Below are positions 1 through 9,600 of a DNA stretch of 34,770 bases, piece after piece. The notes below the pieces were generated by a model that did no database searches, was not told where the DNA came from, and was given only the letters and a program-made list of their open reading frames with translations. Position numbers and translations under genes: made by a program. The stretch's first letter is position 1; each line of letters starts with the position of its first letter. Source of the stretch: Tannerellaceae bacterium. GTDB taxonomy: Bacteria; Bacteroidota; Bacteroidia; Bacteroidales; Tannerellaceae. Location of the stretch: positions 1-34,770 of the forward strand of contig JAIRYL010000088.1 in assembly GCA_031267775.1 (NCBI GenBank), written 5' to 3'.

Positions 1-972
1 ATCAGACGGATGCTTGAGCCAGTGAGAAACGTCGGGCGAAAGGTTGCGCCGGGCGTCGCCGTTTTTTCGCCCCTTTTCGTTGCGGACGGGTAGCGCCCTG
101 CCTTCCTGCTTCTGTATTACCGCCAGAAAAAAGCCCTCGCCCCGGGTTAGATGCGGAAAAAAGCGGTAGGCGGGATGGTTGTATTTTAGCGCGCCGGTAA
201 TTTTCCATTCGTCCCGCACCGGCACGGGCAGGGCTTCTCCGCCCAGGGTTTGGATGATGTACTGGAGGTTGTCTTCGTTTTCTTCTATATTATATGTACA
301 GGTACAATATATTAACAGTCCTCCCGGCTTTAAGGCGTCCCAACAGTCGTGCAGGATGCGTCTTTGCCTCAGCGCGCAGCCCGCCACGTTGTTTGCGCTC
401 CATTGCGCCGCGCTGGAGGGGTCTTTTCGGAACATTCCCTCGCCCGAACAGGGCAGATCGGCCACCACCACGTCGAAGAAATGCGGCAGGCGGCTCATTT
501 CCGCCGGATGATTGCTGGTAACCAGGGCGCCGGGGTTTCCCCACTTGATAAGGTTTTCCTGCAAAACGGCAGCCCTGCTTTTCAGTATCTCGTTGCTAAC
601 CAGCAAACTTCCGGCCGGAAGCAGGGCCTGCAGGTGGGTAGACTTCCCGCCCGGCGCGGCGCAAAGGTCTAAACATTTTACCGGCCCGCTCACATGGGCG
701 CGGATGGCTTGCTCCAGAAACATAGACGACGCTTCCTGCACATAATACGCCCCGGCGTGGAAAAGGGGGTCGAAGGTAAACGACGGACGTTCCTTCAGGT
801 AATATCCACAGCTACACCAGCTTACGGATTCTTCACCCGGATCGGCCGGCCCTTTGGCGGGGTTGAGGCGGACGCTTACCGGCGGAGGAGACTGCAAGGC
901 GGCGTGAAAGGATGCGCAGGCGGCGCCTGTTAAAATTTGCATGCGCAAAAGAAAGTCGGCAGGAAGAATCAT
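1..972 (-). CDS. 16S rRNA (cytosine-C5)-methyltransferase, RsmF/NOL1-NOP2-Sun family, partial (C-terminus beyond left edge)
   Basis: Seen: an open frame of 324 codons running off the left edge without a stop. It starts at ATG (972-970) with the sequence MILPADFLLRMQ, fitting the family's short N-terminal helix before the SVRLNP motif (residues 33-38). SAM-binding motif I is LDLCAAPGGKS (101-111). The PC motif LPCSGEGMFRKD lies at 173-184 (Cys175) and the TC motif YCTCTYNIEEN at 222-232 (catalytic Cys225). A downstream GEGFF segment (278-282) is also typical of this family. Known: these enzymes use a two-cysteine mechanism to methylate C5 of cytosine in 16S rRNA in the cytoplasm. Inference: the missing C-terminus would be the PUA-like RNA-binding part. 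The gene diverges from the methyltransferase at 1025, with back-to-back promoter boxes between them. The exact rRNA position modified cannot be told. Confidence 0.9.
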   Translation of the reverse strand, partial: MILPADFLLRMQILTGAACASFHAALQSPPPVSVRLNPAKGPADPGEESVSWCSCGYYLKERPSFTFDPLFHAGAYYVQEASSMFLEQAIRAHVSGPVKCLDLCAAPGGKSTHLQALLPAGSLLVSNEILKSRAAVLQENLIKWGNPGALVTSNHPAEMSRLPHFFDVVVADLPCSGEGMFRKDPSSAAQWSANNVAGCALRQRRILHDCWDALKPGGLLIYCTCTYNIEENEDNLQYIIQTLGGEALPVPVRDEWKITGALKYNHPAYRFFPHLTRGEGFFLAVIQKQEGRALPVRNEKGRKNGDARRNLSPDVSHWLKHPSD

Positions 973-992
973 CCGGTTCTTTTTTATTCGGA

Positions 993-1009
993 CAAAAATA
1001 CTACTTTTG
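993..1009. promoter_or_regulatory. Back-to-back divergent -7 promoter boxes
   Basis: On the plus strand TACTTTTG (1002-1009) matches the Bacteroidota -7 consensus TAnnTTTG, 15 bases before the ATG at 1025. On the minus strand TATTTTTG (complement of 993-1000) matches the same consensus, 20 bases before the start codon at 972. The two boxes are separated by a single base and form an imperfect palindrome. Clear -33 TTTG elements are not evident for either direction. Confidence 0.6.
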
Positions 1010-1024
1010 TAAAAAACAATTCGT

Positions 1025-1729
1025 ATGAGAGCTTCCCTTTTTCTGATTCCCGTAACGCTGGGCGACACGGAAATTCGCAGCGTTCTTCCCGATTACAACC
1101 GGGAGGTAATTCTGCAACTCAAACACTTCATCGTAGAGAATGTGCGAACGGCCAGGCGTTTCCTTAAAAAAACGGAGCCTTCCATCAAGGTGGACGAGCT
1201 GTTTTTTTACGAATTAAACGATCATACGCCGCTGCCCGACGTGCTTACGTATCTTACGCCGCTGGAGCGGGGCGAATCTATGGCCATTCTTTCCGAGGCG
1301 GGCTGCCCCGCCGTGGCAGACCCCGGCACCATCCTGGTGGCGATAGCGCAACGGAAGAATTATTCCGTCATCCCGCTGGTGGGGCCTTCTTCTATCCTTT
1401 TGTCGCTGATGGCGTCGGGTTTCAACGGGCAATCGTTTGCCTTTAACGGATACCTGCCGATAGATGCGCAAGACCGGGCGTGCGAACTCAAAAAAGCGGA
1501 AGGCCGGGTTTATACCGAACACCAAACGCAGTTGTTTATCGAGACGCCTTACCGCAACAATAAATTGCTGGACGAACTGCTTCGCGTCTGCATGCCTGCC
1601 ACCAAACTGTGCATCGCTTCCGAAATAACTACCCGCAACGAGTTTATCCGTACGCGCACCATCAGAGACTGGTCTACCCGGAAGCCCGACCTGCACAAGA
1701 AGCCTACCATCTTTCTTCTTTACAAATAA
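1025..1729 (+). CDS. SAM-dependent methyltransferase, tetrapyrrole-methylase fold, RsmI-like
   Basis: Seen: 234 aa. The motif [12 protein letters not shown] (90-101) corresponds to the SDAGTPAISDPG signature of RsmI-type enzymes. It is followed by a VIPLVGPSS segment and an IETPYRNN motif, as in the family. Known: RsmI 2'-O-methylates C1402 of 16S rRNA, and Bacteroidota carry a shorter paralogous group of this fold. Inference: an rRNA or related methyltransferase, with substrate less certain than fold, because Thr to Cys and Ile to Val changes in the signature suggest the variant group. It starts at ATG 1025, just downstream of a TAnnTTTG box, giving a very short leader. The neighbour at 1737 follows after 7 bases and is probably co-transcribed. 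The divergent neighbour is another rRNA methyltransferase, consistent with a ribosome-modification role. Confidence 0.8.
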   Translation: MRASLFLIPVTLGDTEIRSVLPDYNREVILQLKHFIVENVRTARRFLKKTEPSIKVDELFFYELNDHTPLPDVLTYLTPLERGESMAILSEAGCPAVADPGTILVAIAQRKNYSVIPLVGPSSILLSLMASGFNGQSFAFNGYLPIDAQDRACELKKAEGRVYTEHQTQLFIETPYRNNKLLDELLRVCMPATKLCIASEITTRNEFIRTRTIRDWSTRKPDLHKKPTIFLLYK

Positions 1730-1736
1730 TCCTTCC

Positions 1737-2315
1737 ATGGCAACGTATCAGGCGCACGAAACAGCGATTATAGACCCCGGCTGCACGATAGGAGACGATA
1801 CGCAGATATGGCACTTCTCTCACCTGATGGCCGGCTGCCGCGTGGGAAGGGCGTGCCGCATCGGACAGAATGTGGTGGTTTCGCCCGGAGTTGTTCTGGG
1901 AAACAATGTGAAGGTGCAAAATAATGTGTCGATATACAGCGGCGTGACGTGCGAGGACGATGTGTTTCTGGGCCCGAGCTGCGTTTTTACCAATATAACC
2001 AATCCCCGCAGCGCCGTCCCCCGGAATCATCTGTACCGGGAAACGCTGGTGCGGCAAGGCGCTACCATCGGCGCAAACGCCACTGTTCTGTGCGGAAACG
2101 TGATAGGACGGTACGCGCTGATAGGCGCCGGCGCGGTAATTACCCGCCACGTGCCTCCTTACGCGCTGATGACGGGGAATCCCGCCCGCCAAACCGGTTG
2201 GGTGAGCGAATTCGGCCTCCGGCTTCATTTTAACGAAGCGGGAATGGCTATCTGCCCCGAAAGCCGTTCGCGCTACCTGCTGGAGGCGGGGGAAGTGCGG
2301 AAACTGGACGGCTAA
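1737..2315 (+). CDS. Left-handed beta-helix sugar N-acetyltransferase, WbpD/WlbB type
   Basis: Seen: 192 aa, most of it degenerate hexapeptide repeats (about residues 10-150) such as [27 protein letters not shown] and [17 protein letters not shown]. This set is characteristic of UDP-2-acetamido-3-amino-2,3-dideoxyglucuronate N-acetyltransferases. Known: WbpD/WlbB acetylate the C3 amino group of a UDP-sugar using acetyl-CoA, in the cytoplasm, for O-antigen or capsule sugars. They are trimeric. Inference: the same reaction or a close amino-sugar acetylation. No other steps of that pathway (WbpA/B/E/I types) are in the window, so the partner enzymes must be elsewhere. The start ATG is 7 bases after the previous stop. 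The stop region overlaps the convergent AraC gene by 4 bases. Confidence 0.85.
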   Translation: MATYQAHETAIIDPGCTIGDDTQIWHFSHLMAGCRVGRACRIGQNVVVSPGVVLGNNVKVQNNVSIYSGVTCEDDVFLGPSCVFTNITNPRSAVPRNHLYRETLVRQGATIGANATVLCGNVIGRYALIGAGAVITRHVPPYALMTGNPARQTGWVSEFGLRLHFNEAGMAICPESRSRYLLEAGEVRKLDG

Positions 2316-3166
2316 TAGGCGGCGGCTATCAATTCTTTTCGCAATTTAGACGGACATTGCCCGAATTGCTTTTTACAGTAGGTGGTGAAGTGCGCCGGCG
2401 AGCTAAACCCATATTCCTTGATGATAGCGCCAAACGTTACTCTGTCGCTGCTTAATTTTATTTTAATCTGGCGGGATTTTTGCTTGAGCATCCAGCTATA
2501 GGGCGAATCGCCGAAAAACTGGTTGAATTTGCGGTTAAACGACCGTACCGACATTTTACTCATATTGGCCAGCTCTTCTACGTTTTTCACGCTTTGGTAA
2601 TGCTGCAGCACAAAGGCCTTGAAGTCCATATTCCCTCCCAGTATGGGCGAAAGGAAACGCGCCATTTCTTCTTTTGTATAAAACGCCCGGAAAACCAGAA
2701 ACATTTCTTTTTGCTTCATGGCATGCAGATGTCTGCACTGTATTTTATGCCCCAGATAAAAGATTACGCTGTCTATAACCGACTGAAGCGGCGGACGGAT
2801 GTCTATTTTGTTAAAAACGGCCGGTTTCCGTTCAAAAGCCAGCAACGCCTCCAAAGCCAACTGGTCGCACAGCGTAAACTGGTTGTCAAAGCTTAGTATT
2901 ACATATTTCAGGCCGGTAATCGCTTCGGCCGTCGCGTCGGCGCCCTGCACAATAAAAACCACTTCTCCCCCCTTGCAATAATGGTTTTTAAATTCGTTGC
3001 AAGACATCATAGCTTCTCCGTCAAGGAAAAAAATAAGATGATTGAAATAAGTATCCTCCGGACGCCAAATTTCGCCCTGACTTACTTCCTTATAATTAAA
3101 TCCGATATGAAAGTCCGATACGTAATTTTTACATACTACATGCTCGTGGGGATATAAAAGCTTCAT
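2312..3166 (-). CDS. AraC-family transcriptional regulator
   Basis: Seen: 284 aa. The last ~100 residues (about 183-284) form an AraC-type double helix-turn-helix, with a first HTH near [19 protein letters not shown] and a second containing [25 protein letters not shown]. The N-terminal ~170 residues are beta-rich and probably a cupin-like sensing domain, with no metal or sugar motif that I can assign. Known: such proteins bind DNA through the C-terminal module. Inference: a stand-alone regulator with unknown ligand and targets. No catabolic gene is adjacent in its direction, and it is convergent with the acetyltransferase gene with a 4-base overlap. A TATTTTTG box lies about 22 bases upstream of the ATG. 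Confidence 0.88.
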   Translation of the reverse strand: MKLLYPHEHVVCKNYVSDFHIGFNYKEVSQGEIWRPEDTYFNHLIFFLDGEAMMSCNEFKNHYCKGGEVVFIVQGADATAEAITGLKYVILSFDNQFTLCDQLALEALLAFERKPAVFNKIDIRPPLQSVIDSVIFYLGHKIQCRHLHAMKQKEMFLVFRAFYTKEEMARFLSPILGGNMDFKAFVLQHYQSVKNVEELANMSKMSVRSFNRKFNQFFGDSPYSWMLKQKSRQIKIKLSSDRVTFGAIIKEYGFSSPAHFTTYCKKQFGQCPSKLRKELIAAAY

Positions 3167-3187
3167 AACAACAAATATTTAGTTTAA

Positions 3188-3195
3188 CAAAAATA
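3188..3195 (-). promoter_or_regulatory. -7 box for the AraC-family gene
   Basis: The minus-strand sequence TATTTTTG matches TAnnTTTG and lies 22 bases upstream of the ATG at 3166, implying a leader of about 15 bases. No convincing TTTG -33 element is found at the expected distance. Confidence 0.45.
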
Positions 3196-3479
3196 AGTTT
3201 GCAGATTAAATTAACGGCATAAAGATACGCGAAAGTTCCAAACTTCCTAAACATCCTGACCGTTTTTTGATATAAATTTTCATTTTCTTTGTTTCCTTTC
3301 CTTCCGAATCATACATTCTATCTGAATCTTGCACAGGATATTGCCGGCGTATAGCCGTTTCCGGGCGTCTCTTATTCATTTCCACTTAATATAAATACTG
3401 GCGCCGCCAAAAACCGGTATATAAAATATATCAAAAAAACAGATTGTATCTTAAATTGTATTTAATAGAAAATTAATAC

Positions 3480-3509
3480 TTGGTTTTCCGTTCCGATTCG
3501 CTATTTTTG
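3480..3509 (+). promoter_or_regulatory. Promoter of the pyrE operon
   Basis: TATTTTTG (3502-3509) matches the -7 consensus TAnnTTTG. An imperfect -33 element, TTGG (3480-3483), sits 18 bases upstream. The pyrE ATG follows 26 bases after the -7 box. Confidence 0.6.
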
Positions 3510-3535
3510 CACCGGATAAAAACGTTAGGAAAAAA

Positions 3536-4180
3536 ATGAAAGCGTTAGAAAGATTAGTGGCAGAGAAATTATTAAAAATCAAGGCCGTAAAGTTGCAGCC
3601 TACCAATCCGTTCACGTGGGCTTCCGGCTGGAAGTCTCCCATTTATTGCGACAACAGGAAGACTCTTTCGTATCCGGCCATCCGCAGTTTTATAAAAATA
3701 GAGCTGGCACGCGTTATCAGCGAAAAATACGAACAGGCCGACGCCATTGCCGGCGTAGCTACCGGAGCTATCGCGCAGGGCGCGCTGGTAGCCGACTTAT
3801 TGGGCCTTCCGTTTGTGTACATTCGCGCCACGCCAAAGGATCATGGCCTCGAAAATCTGATAGAAGGCGAACTCAAGCCTGGCTCTAAAGTAGTTATCCT
3901 GGAAGACCTTGTTTCCACCGGCGGGAGCAGCCTGAAAGCCGTAGAAGCTATCCGCAATTTCGGATGCGAAGTAATCGGGATGGTGGCTATCTTTACGCAC
4001 GGATTTCCCATAGCCGCCAAACATTTTAAACAGGCCAAAGTGGAATTGACTACGCTGAGCCAGTACGACGCCGTGATCGAAGAGGCGGTGCGCACGCATT
4101 ACATCGACCCGGCCGAAATAGCTACGTTGCAGGAGTGGCGCAAAGACCCGGCCAACTGGAAACCGAATAATGAACAATAA
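3536..4180 (+). CDS. pyrE: Orotate phosphoribosyltransferase
   Basis: Seen: 214 aa, the normal PyrE length. The PRPP-binding signature is VVILEDLVSTGGSS (119-132). The N-terminal substrate region includes FTWASGWKSPIYCDNR (26-41), and the flexible-loop motif KDHG (101-104) is present. Known: it converts orotate plus PRPP to OMP in cytoplasmic pyrimidine synthesis and works as a dimer with shared active sites. It is the first gene of a tight cluster (3 bases to the SRPBCC gene, 4 more to argH, then a 4-base overlap), behind a recognisable promoter. Nothing in the sequence suggests loss of function. Confidence 0.96.
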   Translation: MKALERLVAEKLLKIKAVKLQPTNPFTWASGWKSPIYCDNRKTLSYPAIRSFIKIELARVISEKYEQADAIAGVATGAIAQGALVADLLGLPFVYIRATPKDHGLENLIEGELKPGSKVVILEDLVSTGGSSLKAVEAIRNFGCEVIGMVAIFTHGFPIAAKHFKQAKVELTTLSQYDAVIEEAVRTHYIDPAEIATLQEWRKDPANWKPNNEQ

Positions 4181-4183
4181 ATC

Positions 4184-4603
4184 ATGATAAAAATGACCGA
4201 ATTCGTCAGCGACGTTAAAACGATTCCTTACAGCGACGACCGTATCTTTGATACCTTGTCGAACTTGTCAAATATCGACAGAATTAAAGAGCGTATCCCG
4301 CGCAAACAAATGAAAAACCTTACCTACGACAAAGATTCGTGCAGTTTTTCGGTAGATCCGCTGGGACAGATAAGATTTGAGATTGTAGAGCGCGAACCCA
4401 ACAAATCTATCAAGATTGTCGCCGCCGAATCGCCTGTCCCGCTCCTGATGTGGATACAGCTCGCGCAGGCGTCTGAAAATAAAACCTGCATGAAGCTTAC
4501 CGTCCACGCCGACCTCAGCCCCTTTGTCAAACCGCTGATATCAAAACCGATGCAGGACGCTTTGGGTAACATATCTACCATTCTCGCCGCATTACCTTAT
4601 TAA
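4184..4603 (+). CDS. SRPBCC (START/polyketide-cyclase-like) family protein
   Basis: Seen: 139 aa without signal peptide or membrane segment. The pattern (an N-terminal strand beginning TEFVSDVKTIP, then YSDDRIFDTLSNLSNIDRIKERI, alternating strands, and a C-terminal helix SKPMQDALGNISTILAALPY) fits the helix-grip SRPBCC fold of small hydrophobic-ligand-binding proteins. Known: Bacteroidota commonly carry such a gene beside pyrE. Inference: a cytoplasmic ligand-binding or chaperone-like protein of unknown role, co-transcribed with pyrE and argH. Two possible starts exist, ATG 4184 and ATG 4193 (MTEFVSD). The second matches the usual N-terminus of this family better, but the first keeps the tighter spacing to pyrE. 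Confidence 0.7.
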   Translation: MIKMTEFVSDVKTIPYSDDRIFDTLSNLSNIDRIKERIPRKQMKNLTYDKDSCSFSVDPLGQIRFEIVEREPNKSIKIVAAESPVPLLMWIQLAQASENKTCMKLTVHADLSPFVKPLISKPMQDALGNISTILAALPY

Positions 4604-4607
4604 ATGT

Positions 4608-5951
4608 ATGCCTGAGAAACTTTGGGAAAAAAATACGCCCGTCGATCGCGCCGTAGAAACTTTTACCATCGGCCGGGATCGCGAAATAGACCGATACCTG
4701 GCTACATACGACGTTCTCGGCTCGATAGCGCACGTCATCATGCTGGAGAGCGTCGGACTTCTTTCCAAACAGGAGCTAAACGCTTTGCTGCCCGAATTAA
4801 AAGAAATTTACCGCCTGGCCGACAGGGGGGAACTGCTGATTGAAGAGCATGTAGAAGACGTGCATTCGCAGGTGGAATTAATGCTCACCCGCAAACTGGG
4901 CGACGCCGGAAAGAAGATTCACAGCGGGCGCTCGCGCAACGATCAGGCGCTGTTAGACCTCAAACTTTTTACCCGCGCCAAAATACAGGAGATTGTTCGC
5001 CTGGCGTCCGGATTATTCACTGTCTTGCAAGAACGGAGCGAACGTCATAAAAACAGTTTGTTGCCTGGCTATACGCATCTGCAAATCGCCATGCCTTCTT
5101 CCTTTGGCCTGTGGTTTGGCGCGTATGCCGAAAGTTTGACCGACGATATGCTTCTTATGCAGGCCGCCTATAAAATATGTAACCGCAATCCGCTGGGATC
5201 GGCCGCCGGCTACGGTTCTTCGTTTCCGCTCAACCGGCAGATGACGACCGACTTGCTGGGCTTCGATTCCATGAACTACAACGCAGTGTATGCGCAAATG
5301 GGACGCGGCAAAATGGAACGTACCGCCTCTTTTGCCCTGGCCGGAATGGCTGCAACGCTCTCCAAGCTGGCCTGCGACGCCTGTTTATTCAGCAGCCAGA
5401 ACTTTGGCTTCATTAAACTGCCCGACTCGTTTACTACCGGCTCAAGTATCATGCCTCATAAAAAAAATCCCGACGTGTTTGAACTCGCGCGGGCCAAATG
5501 CAACAAAATACAAGGCCTCCCTCAGCAAATTACGCTCATATCCAACAATCTCCCCTCAGGCTACTTCCGCGACCTGCAAATTATAAAAGAAATTTTCCTC
5601 CCATCGTTTGACGAACTGATGGATTGCCTCCGCATGATCACCCGCATGATGCAGGAGATGATTGTAAACGAGCAGATTATAGAAGACGACAAATACGCCT
5701 TCCTGTTCAGCGTAGAAGAAGTAAACCGCCTGGTAACCTCCTCCGGAATGCCCTTTCGCGACGCCTACAAAAAAGTAGGACTCGCTATCGAAGCGGGAAC
5801 GTTCGTCCCCGACAAAACGGTGCGCCATACCCACGAAGGAAGCGCCGGAAATTTATGTAACGACCGTATCGCCGCCCTGATGCAAACCATTCTGGATGGT
5901 TTCCCGTTTGATAAGGTAAATGAAGCCGAAAATAAACTGGTAGACAAATGA
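4608..5951 (+). CDS. argH: Argininosuccinate lyase
   Basis: Seen: 447 aa, the usual length. The fumarase/aspartase superfamily signature GSSIMPHKKNPD is at 278-289 (catalytic Ser280 by family analogy). HSGRSRNDQ is at 105-113 and GYTHLQIAMPSS at 154-165 (His157 is the conserved base-region histidine). Known: it cleaves argininosuccinate to arginine and fumarate as a cytoplasmic homotetramer, the last step of arginine synthesis. The start is ATG 4608, 4 bases after the previous stop. An out-of-frame ATG at 4604 is not used. No other arginine gene is present, so the pathway is split across the genome. The stop overlaps the start of the Rieske-like lipoprotein gene (ATGA), implying translational coupling. 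Confidence 0.96.
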   Translation: MPEKLWEKNTPVDRAVETFTIGRDREIDRYLATYDVLGSIAHVIMLESVGLLSKQELNALLPELKEIYRLADRGELLIEEHVEDVHSQVELMLTRKLGDAGKKIHSGRSRNDQALLDLKLFTRAKIQEIVRLASGLFTVLQERSERHKNSLLPGYTHLQIAMPSSFGLWFGAYAESLTDDMLLMQAAYKICNRNPLGSAAGYGSSFPLNRQMTTDLLGFDSMNYNAVYAQMGRGKMERTASFALAGMAATLSKLACDACLFSSQNFGFIKLPDSFTTGSSIMPHKKNPDVFELARAKCNKIQGLPQQITLISNNLPSGYFRDLQIIKEIFLPSFDELMDCLRMITRMMQEMIVNEQIIEDDKYAFLFSVEEVNRLVTSSGMPFRDAYKKVGLAIEAGTFVPDKTVRHTHEGSAGNLCNDRIAALMQTILDGFPFDKVNEAENKLVDK

Positions 5952-6418
5952 AATATACGTATCGTCTTGTTTTTCTGTTATCCATCCTGTTTAGCTCATG
6001 CGATAAAACGTATGTGTCTACTATTCCCGATTTCCCCGTATACCTGGAGTTAGACCTGCGTTTTGAAGATAAAAATTTAGTACCCATTCAGGCATATACG
6101 GTTTTTACCCCTCAAAATATCAATCAAGCCCTTGAAAAAACAGGTTATGGAGGCGTACTGGTATACCATGGGTTAAATAATACGGCTACCACCTCTTATT
6201 ATGCGTTCGACGCCTCCTGCCCCCATGAAGCAAGCCGAACCACCGTTATAACGGTAGACAAAGACCATATATACGCCATCTGTCCCAAATGCGGGAGCAA
6301 ATACGAATTGCTGAACGGCATAGGCAATCCGGTAAGCGGCCCAAGCCTGCAGGAAGGATATTATCTGAAATCATACCATGTATCGGTAAATGGCGACAGA
6401 ATTACCGTTAGAAATTAA
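5948..6418 (+). CDS. Rieske-like [2Fe-2S] lipoprotein with C-x-H / C-x2-C ligand set
   Basis: Seen: 156 aa with a lipoprotein signal peptide (lipobox FSSC, lipidated Cys18). The C-terminal half looks like a Rieske fold: a first box ASCPHEAS (Cys91, His93), a second box ICPKCGSKYELLNG (Cys112, Cys115), then the GNPVSGPSL turn and a final YHVSVNGDRITV strand. Known: classical Rieske proteins use C-x-H and C-x2-H. Here the last histidine is a cysteine. Inference: an exported or membrane-anchored protein that may bind a 2Fe-2S cluster with three Cys and one His, or have lost it or swapped it for zinc. It is translationally coupled to argH (4-base overlap), although no functional link to arginine synthesis is evident. 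Confidence 0.72.
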   Translation: MKYTYRLVFLLSILFSSCDKTYVSTIPDFPVYLELDLRFEDKNLVPIQAYTVFTPQNINQALEKTGYGGVLVYHGLNNTATTSYYAFDASCPHEASRTTVITVDKDHIYAICPKCGSKYELLNGIGNPVSGPSLQEGYYLKSYHVSVNGDRITVRN

Positions 6419-6433
6419 TTTTCCCGTCAATTA

Positions 6434-6464
6434 TTTGCATAAATAAAAAAGTTCTATACCTTTG
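6434..6464 (+). promoter_or_regulatory. Promoter of tRNA-Gly
   Basis: A -33 TTTG (6434-6437) and a -7 box TACCTTTG (6457-6464) are separated by 19 bases, a full match to the Bacteroidota sigma-ABfr consensus. The tRNA begins 11 bases downstream. Confidence 0.8.
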
Positions 6465-6474
6465 TAGCCGTAAT

Positions 6475-6550
6475 GCGAAAGTAGCTCAGTTGGTAGAGCA
6501 TAACCTTGCCAAGGTTAGGGTCGCGGGTTCGAGTCCCGTCTTTCGCTCCA
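6475..6550 (+). tRNA. tRNA-Gly (anticodon GCC)
   Basis: 76 bases including an encoded CCA end. The acceptor stem GCGAAAG pairs with CTTTCGC, with discriminator T. The D arm is GCTC/GAGC, the anticodon stem TAACC/GGTTA holds the loop TTGCCAA (anticodon GCC), and the T arm is GCGGG/CCCGT with the loop TTCGAGT. All four stems can be seen directly, so the identity as glycine GGC/GGU decoder is firm. Confidence 0.97.
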
Positions 6551-6586
6551 TCATTGAAGTGGTAATAAAGGGGATAAATCAAGAGT

Positions 6587-6624
6587 ATAGCTTCCAAATC
6601 GGGTGATTTGGAAGCTATTTTTTT
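6587..6624 (+). terminator. Rho-independent terminator after tRNA-Gly
   Basis: A perfect 14-bp stem (6587-6600 with 6605-6618) and a GGGT loop are followed on the plus strand by a T-run ending at 6624. It ends the tRNA transcript. On the minus strand, where the GH3 gene ends at 6636, the same hairpin has no good T-run, so it is at best a weak terminator for that side. Confidence 0.9.
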
Positions 6625-6635
6625 ACCGTTTGTTT

Positions 6636-9600
6636 CTAATACACATTTATTTCGTCTACAAAGAACCAGGCAGGGTTTCCCACGCCATAATGCCAGGGCG
6701 GACAAAGGCCGATTGTTTCTATCTTTATCTTTATGTAACGCGCTTTCAGCTTCTTATCGGCCGAGACGGCTACCGGCACATATTTTACCTCCACGTCCCG
6801 GTCTTCGGCAACGTTTGTATGTCCCATCAGTTGATACGCGTCGTTATCTGCAGAAACCGAACAGGTTATGCTCTCCGGCAATAAAATCCACGACCCTAAT
6901 TTATGCAAAAAATCAGCCTCTACGCGCTGCACTTCTTTTGTTTCCTTCAAGTCTATTATAAATTCCGCATCTTTGCCTGCCCATCCTACCCAGCTTTCAT
7001 TAAAAGTAGCGCCGCCATATAATCCGTCGGTCAAGGCTTTGCCGGCAATCCTGTCATAGGGCGAATCCGCCGGCAAAAGATAAGTAACCGGACAGTCTCG
7101 AGCCAAACTTACGCGCGTATCGGATAAATTACGCCGGATGTATAACTCGGCATATTCTTTTACCGTATTTCTCCGTTCGTTCAGCGTTACTACATGATAT
7201 TCATCCGCGCGATCGTTGAACAGTTGCAGCAACTCGCTGAGTTCTGCTTTGTTTTTGACCGGTTCGGTACGGGCAATCTCCAACTCGGCATACATAACGG
7301 GCAGGCGAGCTTCGCGCACTCTGTTTAAGAAGGTTTGATTATGAGCAACCGCCTGTTCTGCCTTGTCAAACAATTCTTTATAACGCTTTATCATGATTTT
7401 GTTCAGCATTCCATCCTTATGCGTGACGGGGGTATCGTATATCCAAAGCGATTTTTCGCTTCCCATGAGCGCCCCTTCGCGCAATTTGATATATTGGTAC
7501 AGATAGAAAGCGGCCGGTTCTCCGTAGTATTCCTGGAGGAAAGTCTGCATGATGGAATCTACGCCGGCGGATGTATTCCACATAAGCTTGGCGACAAGAT
7601 AGGCGCGCAGTTCTGAAAAATCGCCGCCCTTTACGCTGTTTATCTGCGAAAAGTGCATCGTAGCCTTGTTCCGCAGGAACAACTGCATGTTTGGCTGCAA
7701 GACATGCAGGTTAGGGAAAGGCGAAATGTAGTTGTCAAAGTTAATGCCATAGTCCCATACAAAAATATTATCCGAGATAGCCGCCCATCCTTCCATATCC
7801 TTCACAAATTTTTGTCCCGAAGCATTTTCCGTCAGAGGAACTTCGCGGTGACAATCAATATCGCAAAGCATGATATTGACGTTTGGCAAGGGTTTGGTAT
7901 GGCGGGGCGGAGGTACGGAATACAGGTAAGCCAGGGTAGAAAATTCTTTGTCGGGAAAACGTTCGGCCAATTTATTGACAAAGCGAATGATTGTTCCCGA
8001 CGGACTACCTTCGTATTCGTCAATCGCTTGACATGCGTCGCAAAAGCAATGCGTCTGGCTATCGTTCTGGCTTACGGAAATCATCCGTCTGTCCGGATGG
8101 GCTTTGAACAGGGAGTCTATCCGCGAAGCAACAATTTCAAACACTTGGGGATTTGCGAGACACCACTGGCTGGCGTCGCCCGGCCGTCGACGCCCGTTGA
8201 TATACGCATAATATTCGGGATGAGATTCTCCGTATTGCGAAGCGGGAAGCAAGCGGTTGAAGGTGTGTACCCACAGATTCTGGACAAAGACTTCGCCGGG
8301 AGATTCCAGGCGATGCCACAGTTTGTAGACAGGGTCTCGCTGGCTGCCGACGGCAACCTGGCGGTAACGAAACGCAGGATTGTCGACGCGCTTTATGCCG
8401 GCCGGCACGCACATATCCTTATTTTTGTGAATGGTATATACGTTTTCGGCCAAACAATGGACGCCGAAATAATCGTCCAGCAGGGCGACTACCCCATATA
8501 TGCTCCCCCTTCCCGTCGCTCCCTGAATAATACGGAGATAATCGGTTGTTATCAGGGCAAAACCATCCTCTTTGATATCTCCGGCCTCGAGGTCTTTTAC
8601 GGGGAGCTGAAAACGTCCGATCAAGACGTCGCCTTTCCTTCTGTCGCTCTCTGCCGGAAGAATTTCCAATTCAGCGCCGGTTATCCGCCGGACAAAATCT
8701 TGCAGTAATTCTGCAGTTTTTACATCCATCGTATCCGATCGGTCTATTAAAATACGCGAAAGCGCTTTTCCATTTTTTACCAGTTCAATTTGCGCCTGCG
8801 CAGGAGCGCCGGATACCGGCTGTTTCACATTAAAAATTCCTTTTAAACGGATATCCTTCGACGAGCTGCCCAGCATAACCCTGAAGTCTCCCGGTTCTAC
8901 CATCCGCTCCATGTTTACGTCGAGGCAAGAGAGGTCTTCCGGCGTAAGTTGGAACTGGACTTCTTTTGTTTCTCCGGGATTGAGAGAAATACGTTTAAAA
9001 CCCTTCAGTTCGTTGATAGGGCGGCTGAGGGTAGACGCCAGCAAATCATGAAGGTATAGCTGCACGACTTCGTCTCCAGCTACCTTTCCCGTATTGGTTA
9101 CTTTGCAGGAAACCCGGATATTTTCGTCGGGCGAGATAACAGGCGAGGAGAATACCAAATCCGAATAAGCAAACTGCGCGTAACTCAGTCCATGTCCAAA
9201 AGGGAACAGCGGTTCGCCGCTTAAATCCAGGTATTCGTCGCCCCGTCCGGTTGGTTTATGATTGTAGTTCAAGGGCAACTGTCCCTCTTGCCGGGGGAAA
9301 GTGAGCGGCAGTTTACCGCCCGGATTACAAGCGCCAAACAATACGCCGGCTACGGCCAAACCACCCACATCGCCCGGATACCATACATCCAGGACAGAAG
9401 GAATGCGTTCTATCCAGGCGTCCATCGTTATGGCGCTCCCACCCACCAGGACAACCACTGTGGGCACGCCGGTTTGAGCGACGCGATTGATAAGTTCTTC
9501 CTGCCTTCCGGGTAATGAAAGAAAAGCGCGGTCGCGAAATTCCGCTTCCTCAATACCGGCTACGACGATGGCTACGTCGCTGCTCCGGGCCGTTTCTACG

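Larger units (their letters stand above)
3167..3535. other. Intergenic region between divergent araC-type gene and pyrE operon
   Basis: 369 AT-rich bases separating divergent genes. It holds one promoter at each end (listed separately). Between about 3200 and 3470 I see no gene, no strong hairpin and no repeat. Confidence 0.6.

Noticed and set aside
1214-2228. Two 174-codon minus-strand frames (1214-1738, 1704-2228)
   Set aside because: They are antisense to the RsmI-like and WbpD-like genes, which have clear motifs.
7653-8708. 351-codon plus-strand frame
   Set aside because: It lies entirely antisense to the well-supported DUF4838 part of the GH3 fusion. Its product has no family character.
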